DNA from: [Clostridium] citroniae WAL-17108
GTDB lineage: Bacteria > Bacillota > Clostridia > Lachnospirales > Lachnospiraceae
DNA length: 64,000 nucleotides
Direction: 5' to 3'
NCBI RefSeq assembly: GCF_000233455.1
Contig: NZ_JH376422.1
Span: 125,817-189,816, forward strand
Shown in pieces: positions 17,422 through 24,960 of the stretch. Positions within the stretch are counted from its first letter, which is position 1; each line of letters opens with the position of its first letter. The translations under genes were made by a program, and so were the position numbers. Under the pieces are notes generated by a model. The model was not told where the DNA came from. It searched no databases and saw only the letters and a program-made list of their open reading frames with translations.

Positions 17422-18555
17422 TGCTCTGATCTCCACCCCCAATATGCCCGCAGCCGTTCCACCAGTTCATACATGGTGTCGCTGTCATTGCACTGAACCG
17501 TATGTTTTATGTCCGTATCCTCGTAAAAGCCGCTGGTCCTCTGGTAGTAGACAGAGTAGTCCGTCTCCACCACGATCTCCCCGTCCTTTCCCTCATAGCT
17601 GTAGCTGGCCAGCACCACAATATCCTTCAGCCCATCGCCGTCAATGTCACGGCAGTTGATTCCCCTCAGGCCATACAGGTTTTCATAATCCCCCATGGGC
17701 TGGAAACTCCAGACAATATAACCCTGTTCATTGACCAGGTACAGCATGAACACGGTATACTCCGCCATGCGGTAAGTCCCTGGCACCAGCCAAAGCCGTC
17801 CCAGTTTTTCAAACATGACCGGATAATAGTGGGCAGGCACGATCTGAAACCCGGAATCCACCAGTTCTTGCTGCGTGTTTGACGTGTATAAAAATTCCGT
17901 GGAATATCCGTCCCGGACAAAGGAGGTGAGGAAACTGATGCTTTTGTTCATGCCAAACCGGTTGATCTTATCTGAGATCCTGTAATCCCTGTAAAATGAT
18001 CCGTCCTTTTGGAACAGCACATCCCCCACCTTGTAGGATTTACCCGCATTGATCTGTGAATCATAAAAGCAGGACGAAATAAGCACAATGTCCGTCAACC
18101 CATCCCCGTTCATATCCCGGAACGAGGCGGCGGGAAGGCGTTCGTTGGGCTGCTCCAGGCTTCCCCTGCGCTGGTTGTTGGTCTCCAGCTGGTCGGTCTT
18201 ATATACGATACGCCCGTCCTCATCTGAAATAAAAACAAGCCAGGCGGTCATACTCCGTGTCAAAGGTCAGGGTGACAAAGACTTGTCCGATCCCCTCCAT
18301 TTCCATGTCAAAGACCTTGGGCCCGATCATCTCAAACCCATTATCATCAATGCCGGCCGTTGTCTCAATGGCTTCAAAACGCCGGCGGTATTCCCTGTAA
18401 TGGCCGGACAGCCCGCTGTCCGAAGATTCCTGAAAAGATAGGGGATTTCCATATGCTTTAATTGAAAATGGATCAGAAAATCCCGATGCCAGAAGGCACA
18501 GGACCAAAAGAGGAAAGGCTATCAAATATCGGTAAGTATCATGGTTCACAGGCAT
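17418..18555 (-). pseudogene. Secreted FG-GAP/VCBS-like protein, broken by a single-base frameshift
   Basis: Two frames together make one protein: 18220-18555 encodes a signal peptide and N-terminal domain, and 17418-18263 encodes the rest. If the run of five A at 18231-18235 (T on the coding strand) had four bases, the reading would go straight from DRLACF into ISDEDGRIVY. The second part has two Asp-rich calcium-type motifs, DMNGDGLTDIV and DIDGDGLKDIV, as in FG-GAP/VCBS beta-propeller proteins. First gene of a four-gene operon joined by ATGA overlaps with a regulator, kinase and membrane protein, suggesting an extracytoplasmic sensor partner. It may be a true mutation, phase variation or a sequence error. 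Confidence 0.8.
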
Positions 18556-18638
18556 GCACCAACTTTTCTCATGATTTCCATGGTTTAAAAATATAGTAAC
18601 TCAAAAAAGCAAACATTTCAACCCGAGTTTCATTGAGA

Positions 18639-18672
18639 ACAGGGAATCCTGGCCGTATCCTCCAGTCCCTGT
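18639..18672 (-). terminator. Terminator-like hairpin after the XRE-cupin gene
   Basis: Outer arms ACAGGGA/TCCCTGT and inner arms CTGG/CCAG form a stem beginning at the stop codon of the minus-strand regulator gene. The following U tract is poor, so termination may be weak. Confidence 0.4.
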
Positions 18673-19223
18673 CAGGGGTTAAAAAGGATCATGTGTAATA
18701 TTGCGGATTCATTTCCAGCATTCTTGTATGAATGATTGGTATCGGCTCTAAAGCGTATGCTTTCACCTTCTTCAACCATAAATCTTTGACCGCCGGCATA
18801 GATCTCGATTTTGCCCTTAAAGATTGTAATAAATTCAGTGGTTCCCTTTAAGTGTGGTTCGGATTCCCAATAACTTCCCTGGTCTAATTCCAGATAATAG
18901 ACTGCAAATCTGCGGTTCTCATTATCCGGGAAAAGAGAAAAGTTTTTTACTTTTCCACCATCCTCAAGCAAAGGCTGTATTTCAGTCTTTTTAACGATCT
19001 CATAGGGACTCTTTGGGCGAACGGTTAAAGCGTCAAACGGCACCTTCATTCCATTTGAAATTTTCCATAATGTGGATATTGTTGGATTTCCGTCACCCCG
19101 TTCAATTTGCGCAAGCATACTCTTACTTACACCGCTCAACTTTACAAGTTCATCCATACTTAACTTTTTTTCTTCTCGCAGCCGCTTAATATTTTTAGCG
19201 ACTATTATATTCATGGAATCCAA
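18672..19223 (-). CDS. XRE-family regulator with cupin sensor domain
   Basis: A 183-residue regulator: a helix-turn-helix (residues about 10-65, MDELVKLSGVSKSMLAQIERG) and a C-terminal cupin barrel (about 105-180). Such proteins typically sense a small molecule and control a neighbouring transporter or catabolic gene. The start is read as TTG at 19223, about 10 bases after AGGAG; an ATG three codons later is too far from the site. Diverges from a transporter pair and lies in an AT-richer patch than its neighbours, suggesting transfer. Confidence 0.9.
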   Translation of the reverse strand: MDSMNIIVAKNIKRLREEKKLSMDELVKLSGVSKSMLAQIERGDGNPTISTLWKISNGMKVPFDALTVRPKSPYEIVKKTEIQPLLEDGGKVKNFSLFPDNENRRFAVYYLELDQGSYWESEPHLKGTTEFITIFKGKIEIYAGGQRFMVEEGESIRFRADTNHSYKNAGNESAILHMILFNP

Positions 19224-19241
19224 AAAAATCGCTCTCCTCTC

Positions 19242-19270
19242 TTGACATTATAATGCACAAGTTGTATCAT
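19242..19270 (+). promoter_or_regulatory. Promoter toward the symporter/exporter genes
   Basis: TTGACA at 19242-19247, a 17-bp spacer and TATCAT at 19265-19270 on the plus strand. The dyad half-sites described separately overlap it, which would allow repression by the divergently encoded XRE-cupin protein. Confidence 0.6.
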
Positions 19271-19317
19271 TATATCGTACTAGTGCAATATAATAACCTT
19301 TTTATATCATTATACAA
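19249..19317. promoter_or_regulatory. Three-part inverted-repeat operator candidate
   Basis: Related half-sites occur as TATAATGCACAA (19249), TTGTATCATTATA (19262, inverted) and ATCATTATACAA (ending at 19317). The first two form a dyad centred at about 19261; the second and third form a 13-bp inverted pair with 11 matches. Placement between the divergent XRE-cupin gene and the transporter genes makes it a likely binding region for that regulator. Confidence 0.55.
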
Positions 19318-19361
19318 TTTCAATTTAGGTTTGTAAAGAGGAAAAGAGGTAGGTCTAAACT

Positions 19362-20108
19362 ATGAAGAGAGAACATTTTTCATCACGGCTGGGATTTATT
19401 TTAATTACCGCCGCCTGCTCCATCGGCTTGGGAAACATTTGGAGGTTCCCATATGTAACAGGAAAGTACGGCGGCGCGTCCTTTGTTATTTTTTACCTGT
19501 TTTTTTTAGTAATACTGGGCCTGCCGATTGTGGTGATGGAATTTGCGGTGGGCCGGGCAAGCCAACGCAGTACCGCATTGTCATTTAATATACTGGAACC
19601 AAAAGGAACCAAGTGGCACTGGTTTAAGTACATTACAATCATTGGGAATTATCTGCTGATGATGTTTTACACGGTAATCAGCGGATGGCTTCTTTACTAC
19701 TTTGGAGAAATGGTAAAAGGCCGGTTTCAAGGTCTTACTTCCAGCGAAGTTGCCAATGTATTCTCTGGTTTGCTTGGAAATCCTACTGCTATGATCGTGT
19801 GCTCTTTTGTTATAATTTTTGTTTCATTTGGTATTTGCACAATCGGTTTACAAAAGGGTGTGGAACGTGTAACAAAAATTATGATGTCATTATTATTTTG
19901 CCTTTTAATTGTTTTGGCCGTCAGGTCTGTCCTGCTCCCCAATGCAGAAATTGGATTACGTTACTATCTCTATCCCGACTTTGGAACCATTCAGAAAATC
20001 GGAGTGCCTGAATGTATTTTTGCGGCCTGTTATTGTACTTATAATTTTCATAAGTGGTTATTTCTCATTGCTGAAATAGAAAGGGGTCACTATGTTCCAT
20101 TTATATGA
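19362..20108 (+). pseudogene. Sodium:neurotransmitter-type symporter, N-terminal half only
   Basis: The first about 222 residues are a normal bacterial NSS (SNF) transporter: ITAACSIGLGNIWRFPYVTGKYGG with the sodium-site glycines, five or more membrane segments, and RYYLYPDFG. Bacterial members normally have about 440-500 residues and 11-12 membrane segments; this frame ends at residue 248. After VPECIFAA (about 20028) the sequence leaves the family and runs through about 80 bases that look like the leader of the next gene, including its AAAGGGG site. A deletion therefore seems to have removed the second half. Transport is unlikely. Confidence 0.85.
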
Positions 20109-20673
20109 TTTTCTGATTTATTGCTTTATCACGGCTTATACGCCGGGAGCGAATAATCTGCTTTCCATGAGCAATGCCGTACGGCTGGGCTTCCGGCGGA
20201 GCGTTTCCTTTAATTTCGGCATCCTGGCTGGTTTTACAATCGTTATGTCTGTTTGCACCGCCTTTAGTGCAACGCTCTATTCATTTCTTCCCAGAATCAA
20301 GATTGCCATGCAAATATTAGGGGCCGCTTATATGCTGTACCTTGCATGGAAGGTCTGGAAAAGTTCTTCTGAATTAAGTGCAGACAGCGGAAAAGAGGCC
20401 AGTTTTCTCTCAGGCATGGTATTACAATTTGCCAATCCAAAAATTTATATTTACGCAATCACAGCAATGTCCCTTTATATTTTGCCAGTTTTTCATTCTG
20501 GCGCAGCACTAATAGGATTTACTGTTATACTGTCTTTCATTGGCGCTTCCGGTTCTTTTGTATGGGCGCTGTTTGGAGCGGCATTTTGCAAGTTCTTCTC
20601 GAAACACACCATGCTGGTAAATATCATCATGGCTCTTTTACTGGTTTACTGCGCTGCATCTCTATTTTTTTGA
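20092..20673 (+). CDS. LysE/RhtB-family amino-acid exporter
   Basis: A 193-residue, six-segment membrane protein. The N-terminal YTPGANNLLSMSNAVRLGFRRS and QFANPKIYIY are the conserved LysE-family blocks. Length is normal for the family, so it is complete. ATG follows AAAGGGG at a spacing of six and overlaps the end of the truncated symporter frame by 17 bp. It probably exports an amino acid or analogue, controlled by the XRE-cupin protein. Ends eight bases before the convergent MATE gene. Confidence 0.9.
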   Translation: MFHLYDFLIYCFITAYTPGANNLLSMSNAVRLGFRRSVSFNFGILAGFTIVMSVCTAFSATLYSFLPRIKIAMQILGAAYMLYLAWKVWKSSSELSADSGKEASFLSGMVLQFANPKIYIYAITAMSLYILPVFHSGAALIGFTVILSFIGASGSFVWALFGAAFCKFFSKHTMLVNIIMALLLVYCAASLFF

Positions 20674-20680
20674 TTGTTAA

Positions 20681-21994
20681 TCAGTATTTCTCCAAGCGGT
20701 ACATCAGCACACCCGTAACCGCCAGGCACATCAGCTCGGACACGGTTGGCGCCCACCATATGCCCGCGCCGCCCATAAGGGCAATACATGCCCCAAGAGC
20801 GGATACCATGGTCACCACTCCGCGCCCCAGGGAGATCATCAGGGATTCACCGGGCTTTTCTATGGCTGTGAAGAAACCGCCGGCCACCACGTTGAATCCC
20901 ATGAACAGGAAGGATATGCTGAAGATGCGGAATACAAACGCGGAGTAATCCCTCAGTTCCTGCAATGACGGGGAAATGAACACGCCCACCAGCATATCCG
21001 CTCCTGCCATGGCTGCCAGGAATGCGGCCGCGGCCATTCCCACCGATGCCCTCACCGAGTACCGGAGCAGCTTACTGCAGCTGGCTTCATCCCCTTTTCC
21101 GTAGTAAAAGCTGATCAGAGGCTGGGTTCCCTGGGCAATCCCCGCCATGGACATTACCACAATGGTGTTTACATAGGCGATAATGGTATAGCTTATGATC
21201 CCCTGCTCCCCTATGAATCTAAGAATGGCATGGTTGAACATAAAAACCGTAAACCCTGCGGACAGCTCCGTCAGACCTGAGGAAAGTCCGATCTTTATCA
21301 CACGCCAAAACTGTGCTCCGCTCCACCGGGGCTTCTCAAACCGTATGGTGGCCCTGGGATTCAGGAAATGTTTCAGATACAAAAATACCGTCACCATCTG
21401 GGATATACCCGTAGCTGCCCCGGCTCCGGCCACTTCCCACTTAAACACCATGACAAAGAGATAGTCCAGGACACAGTTGAGCAGGGCGCCTGCTGTTACG
21501 GCCATGGTGGCAAACCTGGGATAACCGTCTGTCTTTACCAGTATTTCAAAGGAATAAGAAATGATAAAACACCAGGCAAAGGGCAGAATGGACAGGATAT
21601 AATGTTTTACATACTCCATGGTAGCTGCCGTGGCTCCCAAAAAAGCAGCGATCCGGTCCAGGCTCAGCCACACCGCCGCCATGATCACCAGTGAGATTCC
21701 CCCCAGCACCACCAGGTTCTGGGTATAGGCGCGGTTCGCCTCCCTGTGGTTTTCCTGCCCCAGGAAAATAGCCACAATGGTGGAGGTTCCCACTGCAAAT
21801 AGAATGGACACGGAGAACAGGAAATTCACAAAGGGGGATGCAATGTTCACTGCCGACAAAGCCACCTCAGACACTCCCCGTGCCACAAACATACCGTCCA
21901 CCATGGTGTACAGAGCAAAGATCCACTGGGCCACCACCGAAGGCCATATGAATCTCCAGAAACTTTTTTTCAGCGACATTCCCTCAAATTTCAT
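20681..21994 (-). CDS. MATE-family multidrug/metabolite efflux protein
   Basis: A 437-residue transporter with about 12 membrane segments and MATE blocks such as the opening WPSVVAQWIFALYTMVDGMFVARGVSEVALSAVN region and FLGQ-type segments after it. It exports cationic compounds in exchange for sodium or protons. Divergent from a MerR-type regulator with a drug-binding-like domain, 173 bases apart, with a perfect dyad between them; co-regulation is likely. Confidence 0.93.
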   Translation of the reverse strand: MKFEGMSLKKSFWRFIWPSVVAQWIFALYTMVDGMFVARGVSEVALSAVNIASPFVNFLFSVSILFAVGTSTIVAIFLGQENHREANRAYTQNLVVLGGISLVIMAAVWLSLDRIAAFLGATAATMEYVKHYILSILPFAWCFIISYSFEILVKTDGYPRFATMAVTAGALLNCVLDYLFVMVFKWEVAGAGAATGISQMVTVFLYLKHFLNPRATIRFEKPRWSGAQFWRVIKIGLSSGLTELSAGFTVFMFNHAILRFIGEQGIISYTIIAYVNTIVVMSMAGIAQGTQPLISFYYGKGDEASCSKLLRYSVRASVGMAAAAFLAAMAGADMLVGVFISPSLQELRDYSAFVFRIFSISFLFMGFNVVAGGFFTAIEKPGESLMISLGRGVVTMVSALGACIALMGGAGIWWAPTVSELMCLAVTGVLMYRLEKY

Positions 21995-22054
21995 GATTTA
22001 ACTCCTTTTGATCGTTCCGGTACCAGTTCCATGCGGTACCTGCCATCTGTGCTC

Positions 22055-22092
22055 TTGTAATTCCAGTATAAACCTTGGTATAATACCAAGGT
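22055..22092 (+). promoter_or_regulatory. MerR-type promoter with a perfect dyad over the -10 box
   Basis: TTGTAA at 22055-22060, an 18-bp spacer and TATAAT at 22079-22084. A perfect inverted repeat with arms ACCTTGGTA and TACCAAGGT separated by TAA covers 22072-22092, so the -10 box sits in its centre. Classical MerR operators lie between -35 and -10; the downstream shift suggests repression or autoregulation rather than promoter untwisting. Confidence 0.7.
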
Positions 22093-22167
22093 AAAGAGGT
22101 GTTTTGCATGATCCTGGATTATTTTTTGATATTGCTCAATTCTGATCTGCACAGGAAAGGGGTGTCT

Positions 22168-22974
22168 ATGTCAACTTATTATAAAATTGGGGAAATTGCC
22201 GCATTATACGGCATCAGCACGGATGTGCTCCGCTATTACGAGGAGCTGGGGATCCTGGTCCCGCGCAGGGCTACCAACGGATACCGTGTCTACCGCACCG
22301 AAGACCTGTGGTGCCTGAATATTATACGCGACCTGCGCGGTCTTGGATTTTCCATGGACCAGATACGGGATTATATTATGAACAGGAGCGTCCGCTCCAC
22401 CTTGGAATTATTTGAACAGGAAATGGATTTGATCGACCGGCAGATTGACCGCCTGAATGCCCTGAGGGATAATATTACCGCCCGCAGACAGACCATTGCC
22501 AGGGCCGGCGAGCTTCCCAGGGGAGAAATCACCCTGAAGGAAATGCCTGCCCGTCCCTGCCACAGGATCATGCAGAGTTATAAGACAAACGAAGAAATGG
22601 ATATCCTCATCAAGCAGCTGGTCTCCATCGGACCGGGGCGCCAGTATATCATCGGCAATAACCAGATGGGATCCTTTGTAAACCCGGAGGCCGCCATGGA
22701 GGGACGCTGCCAGCAATATGACGCGGTCTTTATCCTGCACCCGGACGGTGAACATCAGATCGAACCGGGCGCCTATCTTTCGGTCTGCTACAACGGAGAC
22801 TGCCGCCAAAACCAGATCTATGTGCCGCAGCTGATCCAACATGCCAGGGACCACTCCATGACAATTCTGGGGCCCATGCTGGAACTGCTGTGGATCGATG
22901 TACATGCCACCATGTATGAGCAGGAGCAGGTCACGGAACTGCAGCTGAAGGTTGGGGAAACATCCCCAACCTGA
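22168..22974 (+). CDS. MerR-family regulator with GyrI-like effector domain
   Basis: A 268-residue regulator: winged helix at residues 1-70 (YKIGEIAALYGISTDVLRYYEELG), a coiled-coil dimerisation helix (about 75-115), and a C-terminal GyrI/BmrR-like ligand pocket (about 125-265). BmrR-type proteins bind drugs and control efflux pumps, which fits the divergent MATE gene. ATG at 22168 follows AGGAAAGGGG; the frame is open for 69 bases upstream but without a site. The final codons contain a perfect hairpin. Confidence 0.92.
   Translation: MSTYYKIGEIAALYGISTDVLRYYEELGILVPRRATNGYRVYRTEDLWCLNIIRDLRGLGFSMDQIRDYIMNRSVRSTLELFEQEMDLIDRQIDRLNALRDNITARRQTIARAGELPRGEITLKEMPARPCHRIMQSYKTNEEMDILIKQLVSIGPGRQYIIGNNQMGSFVNPEAAMEGRCQQYDAVFILHPDGEHQIEPGAYLSVCYNGDCRQNQIYVPQLIQHARDHSMTILGPMLELLWIDVHATMYEQEQVTELQLKVGETSPT
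22949..22972. terminator. Perfect 10-bp hairpin between convergent genes
   Basis: Arms AGGTTGGGGA and TCCCCAACCT with an AACA loop, inside the last codons of the MerR gene and 18 bases before the end of the opposing ABC gene. No clear T tract on either side, so it may act as a bidirectional pause/RNA-stability element rather than a full terminator. Confidence 0.5.
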
Positions 22975-22989
22975 CAATCCTTATACGCT

Positions 22990-24960
22990 TTAGCCCGCTT
23001 CCTCAAAATTGCCCGTGTAGAGCTGGTAATATTTTCCTTTTCTATGGATCAGCTCATCATGCGACCCGCGCTCGATAATCCTGCCCTGTTCCATAACCAT
23101 GATACAGTCTGAATTGCGGATGGTGGAAAGCCTGTGGGCAATGACAAAGGTGGTCCTGCCCTTCATAAGGGCGTCCATTCCCGCCTGGACCAGGGATTCA
23201 GTTCTGGTGTCAATGGATGAGGTGGCCTCATCCAGGATCAGCACAGGCGGGTCGGCTACAGCCGCCCTGGCTATGGCAAGAAGCTGCCTCTGCCCCTGGC
23301 TCAGGCTTCCTCCGTCCCCTGTAAGCACGGTCTCATAACCATCGGGAAGGCGGCGGATAAAGCTGTCCGCATTGGCCAGTTTGGCCGCGTTCATACACTC
23401 TGCGTCCGTTGCATCCAGCCGTCCGTACCGTATGTTGTCCATAACAGTACCGGTAAACAGATGGGTATCCTGCAGGACGATTCCCAGCGACCGGCGCAGA
23501 GCCGGCTTTTTTATTTTATTGATATTGATCCCGTCATAGCGGATCTTTCCGTCCTGGATGTCATAGAAACGGTTGATCAGGTTGGTTATGGTGGTCTTTC
23601 CGGCTCCCGTGGAGCCTACGAAGGCGATCTTCTGTCCTGGCTCTGCGAACATTTTAATATCATGGAGTACCATCTTGGAGTCATCATAACCGAAATCCAC
23701 CCCGTCAAACACAACGCCGCCCTCCATCTTTTTGTAAGTGACCGTCCCCTCCTGTTTATGGGGATGCTTCCAGGCCCAGACTCCGGTGCGCTGGTCCGTC
23801 TCCTCCAGTGTTCCGTCCGCATGCTCCTTTACATTGACAAACTCCACATATCCCTGGTCCTCCTCCGGCATTTCATCCAGCAGTTCAAATACCCGTTCTG
23901 CACCTGCCGCGGCCATAACAACCGAATTCATCTGCTGGCTGATCTGGGTAATGGGCTGGGTAAAGTTCTTGTTAAGGCCCACAAATGCCATGATGGTTCC
24001 AATGGTGATCCCCCCAATGCCGTTCAGGGCCAGCAGGGCACCCGCCACCGCACACAGCACGTAACTTAGGTTTCCGATATTGGAGTTTACAGGCATCAGC
24101 AGGTTGGCGTACCGGTTGGCCTTATCCGCGCTGTCCCTCAGCCGTTCATTTAGGTCCTCAAACTCCTTCATGGCCTGGTTTTCGTGGCAGAAAACCTTAA
24201 CCACCTTTTGGCCGTCCATCATTTCCTCTATATAACCGTCCACAATTCCAAGGGCTTTTTGCTGCTCTCCAAAATGGACAGCGGACCGGCCGGAAAGGCA
24301 TCTGGTGACAGCCAGCATCACACAGGCCATGGCAAAGGTGAGAAGGGTGAGCGGCACGTTGAGAAGCAGCATGGAGACAGCGGTCGCCGCCAGGGTAACT
24401 GCCGAGTTGATCACCTGGGGGACACTCTGGCTCATAAGCTGGCGCAGGGTATCCACGTCATTGGTGTACACTGACATGATATCACCGTGGGCGTGGGTAT
24501 CAAAATACTTAATGGGCAGGGATTCCATGCGCTCAAACAACTGGATTCTCAGGCGCTTCATGGTCCCCTGGCTCACGGTAACCATGACTCTGTTATAAGC
24601 ATAGGATGCCAGGATACTGACCAGGTAGAGAGCTGCCAGTCCGCACAGCGCCGTGAACAGCGGAGTGAAATCCAGGGCAGCCTGCGCTGCGGCCGCCTGT
24701 CCTCCCACAGCTCCCTGTCCTCCCACAGCTCCCTGTCCTCCCGCGGCCTGCATCCCCGCTGCCTGGGCCAGCAGGGGCTGGATGTAATCGTCCACCAGTG
24801 ACTGGATAAACAGCATTCCCCTTGCAGTGGCTGCCGCGGAAAGTATGATGCACGCCAGGACTGCCAGAAAGGCCAGTTTGTAGTTTGTAACCATGTATTT
24901 GATGACCCGCATTAAAATCCCCAGGGATTCATTGGCCTTGCTCTTTCTATTATTTTCCAT
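22990..24960 (-). CDS. ABC exporter half-transporter (type IV fold)
   Basis: A 656-residue fused membrane-ATPase protein: six membrane segments (residues about 20-340) and an ATPase with Walker A GSTGAGKTT, signature LSQGQ, Walker B VLILDEATSS and the switch IAHRL. Partner of the preceding half-transporter, as in MdlA/MdlB or BmrC/BmrD heterodimers. The start at 24960 shares its A with the TGA stop of the partner (TGATG) and has AAAGGAG 11 bases upstream. A Gly-Gln-Ala-Val repeat lies in the first extracytoplasmic loop. Confidence 0.95.
   Translation of the reverse strand: MENNRKSKANESLGILMRVIKYMVTNYKLAFLAVLACIILSAAATARGMLFIQSLVDDYIQPLLAQAAGMQAAGGQGAVGGQGAVGGQAAAAQAALDFTPLFTALCGLAALYLVSILASYAYNRVMVTVSQGTMKRLRIQLFERMESLPIKYFDTHAHGDIMSVYTNDVDTLRQLMSQSVPQVINSAVTLAATAVSMLLLNVPLTLLTFAMACVMLAVTRCLSGRSAVHFGEQQKALGIVDGYIEEMMDGQKVVKVFCHENQAMKEFEDLNERLRDSADKANRYANLLMPVNSNIGNLSYVLCAVAGALLALNGIGGITIGTIMAFVGLNKNFTQPITQISQQMNSVVMAAAGAERVFELLDEMPEEDQGYVEFVNVKEHADGTLEETDQRTGVWAWKHPHKQEGTVTYKKMEGGVVFDGVDFGYDDSKMVLHDIKMFAEPGQKIAFVGSTGAGKTTITNLINRFYDIQDGKIRYDGININKIKKPALRRSLGIVLQDTHLFTGTVMDNIRYGRLDATDAECMNAAKLANADSFIRRLPDGYETVLTGDGGSLSQGQRQLLAIARAAVADPPVLILDEATSSIDTRTESLVQAGMDALMKGRTTFVIAHRLSTIRNSDCIMVMEQGRIIERGSHDELIHRKGKYYQLYTGNFEEAG
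24698..24751. repeat. 18-bp in-frame tandem repeat in ABC exporter loop
   Basis: Two identical copies of TGTCCTCCCACAGCTCCC plus a diverged third. They encode Gly-Gly-Gln-Gly-Ala-Val units in the loop between the first two membrane segments, which is short in most relatives. Confidence 0.85.

Noticed and set aside
18220..18263. Programmed ribosomal frameshift in the FG-GAP-like gene
   Set aside because: There is a T run on the coding strand but no convincing slippery heptamer with a downstream structure; a plain one-base indel explains it equally well, so it is listed as a broken gene.
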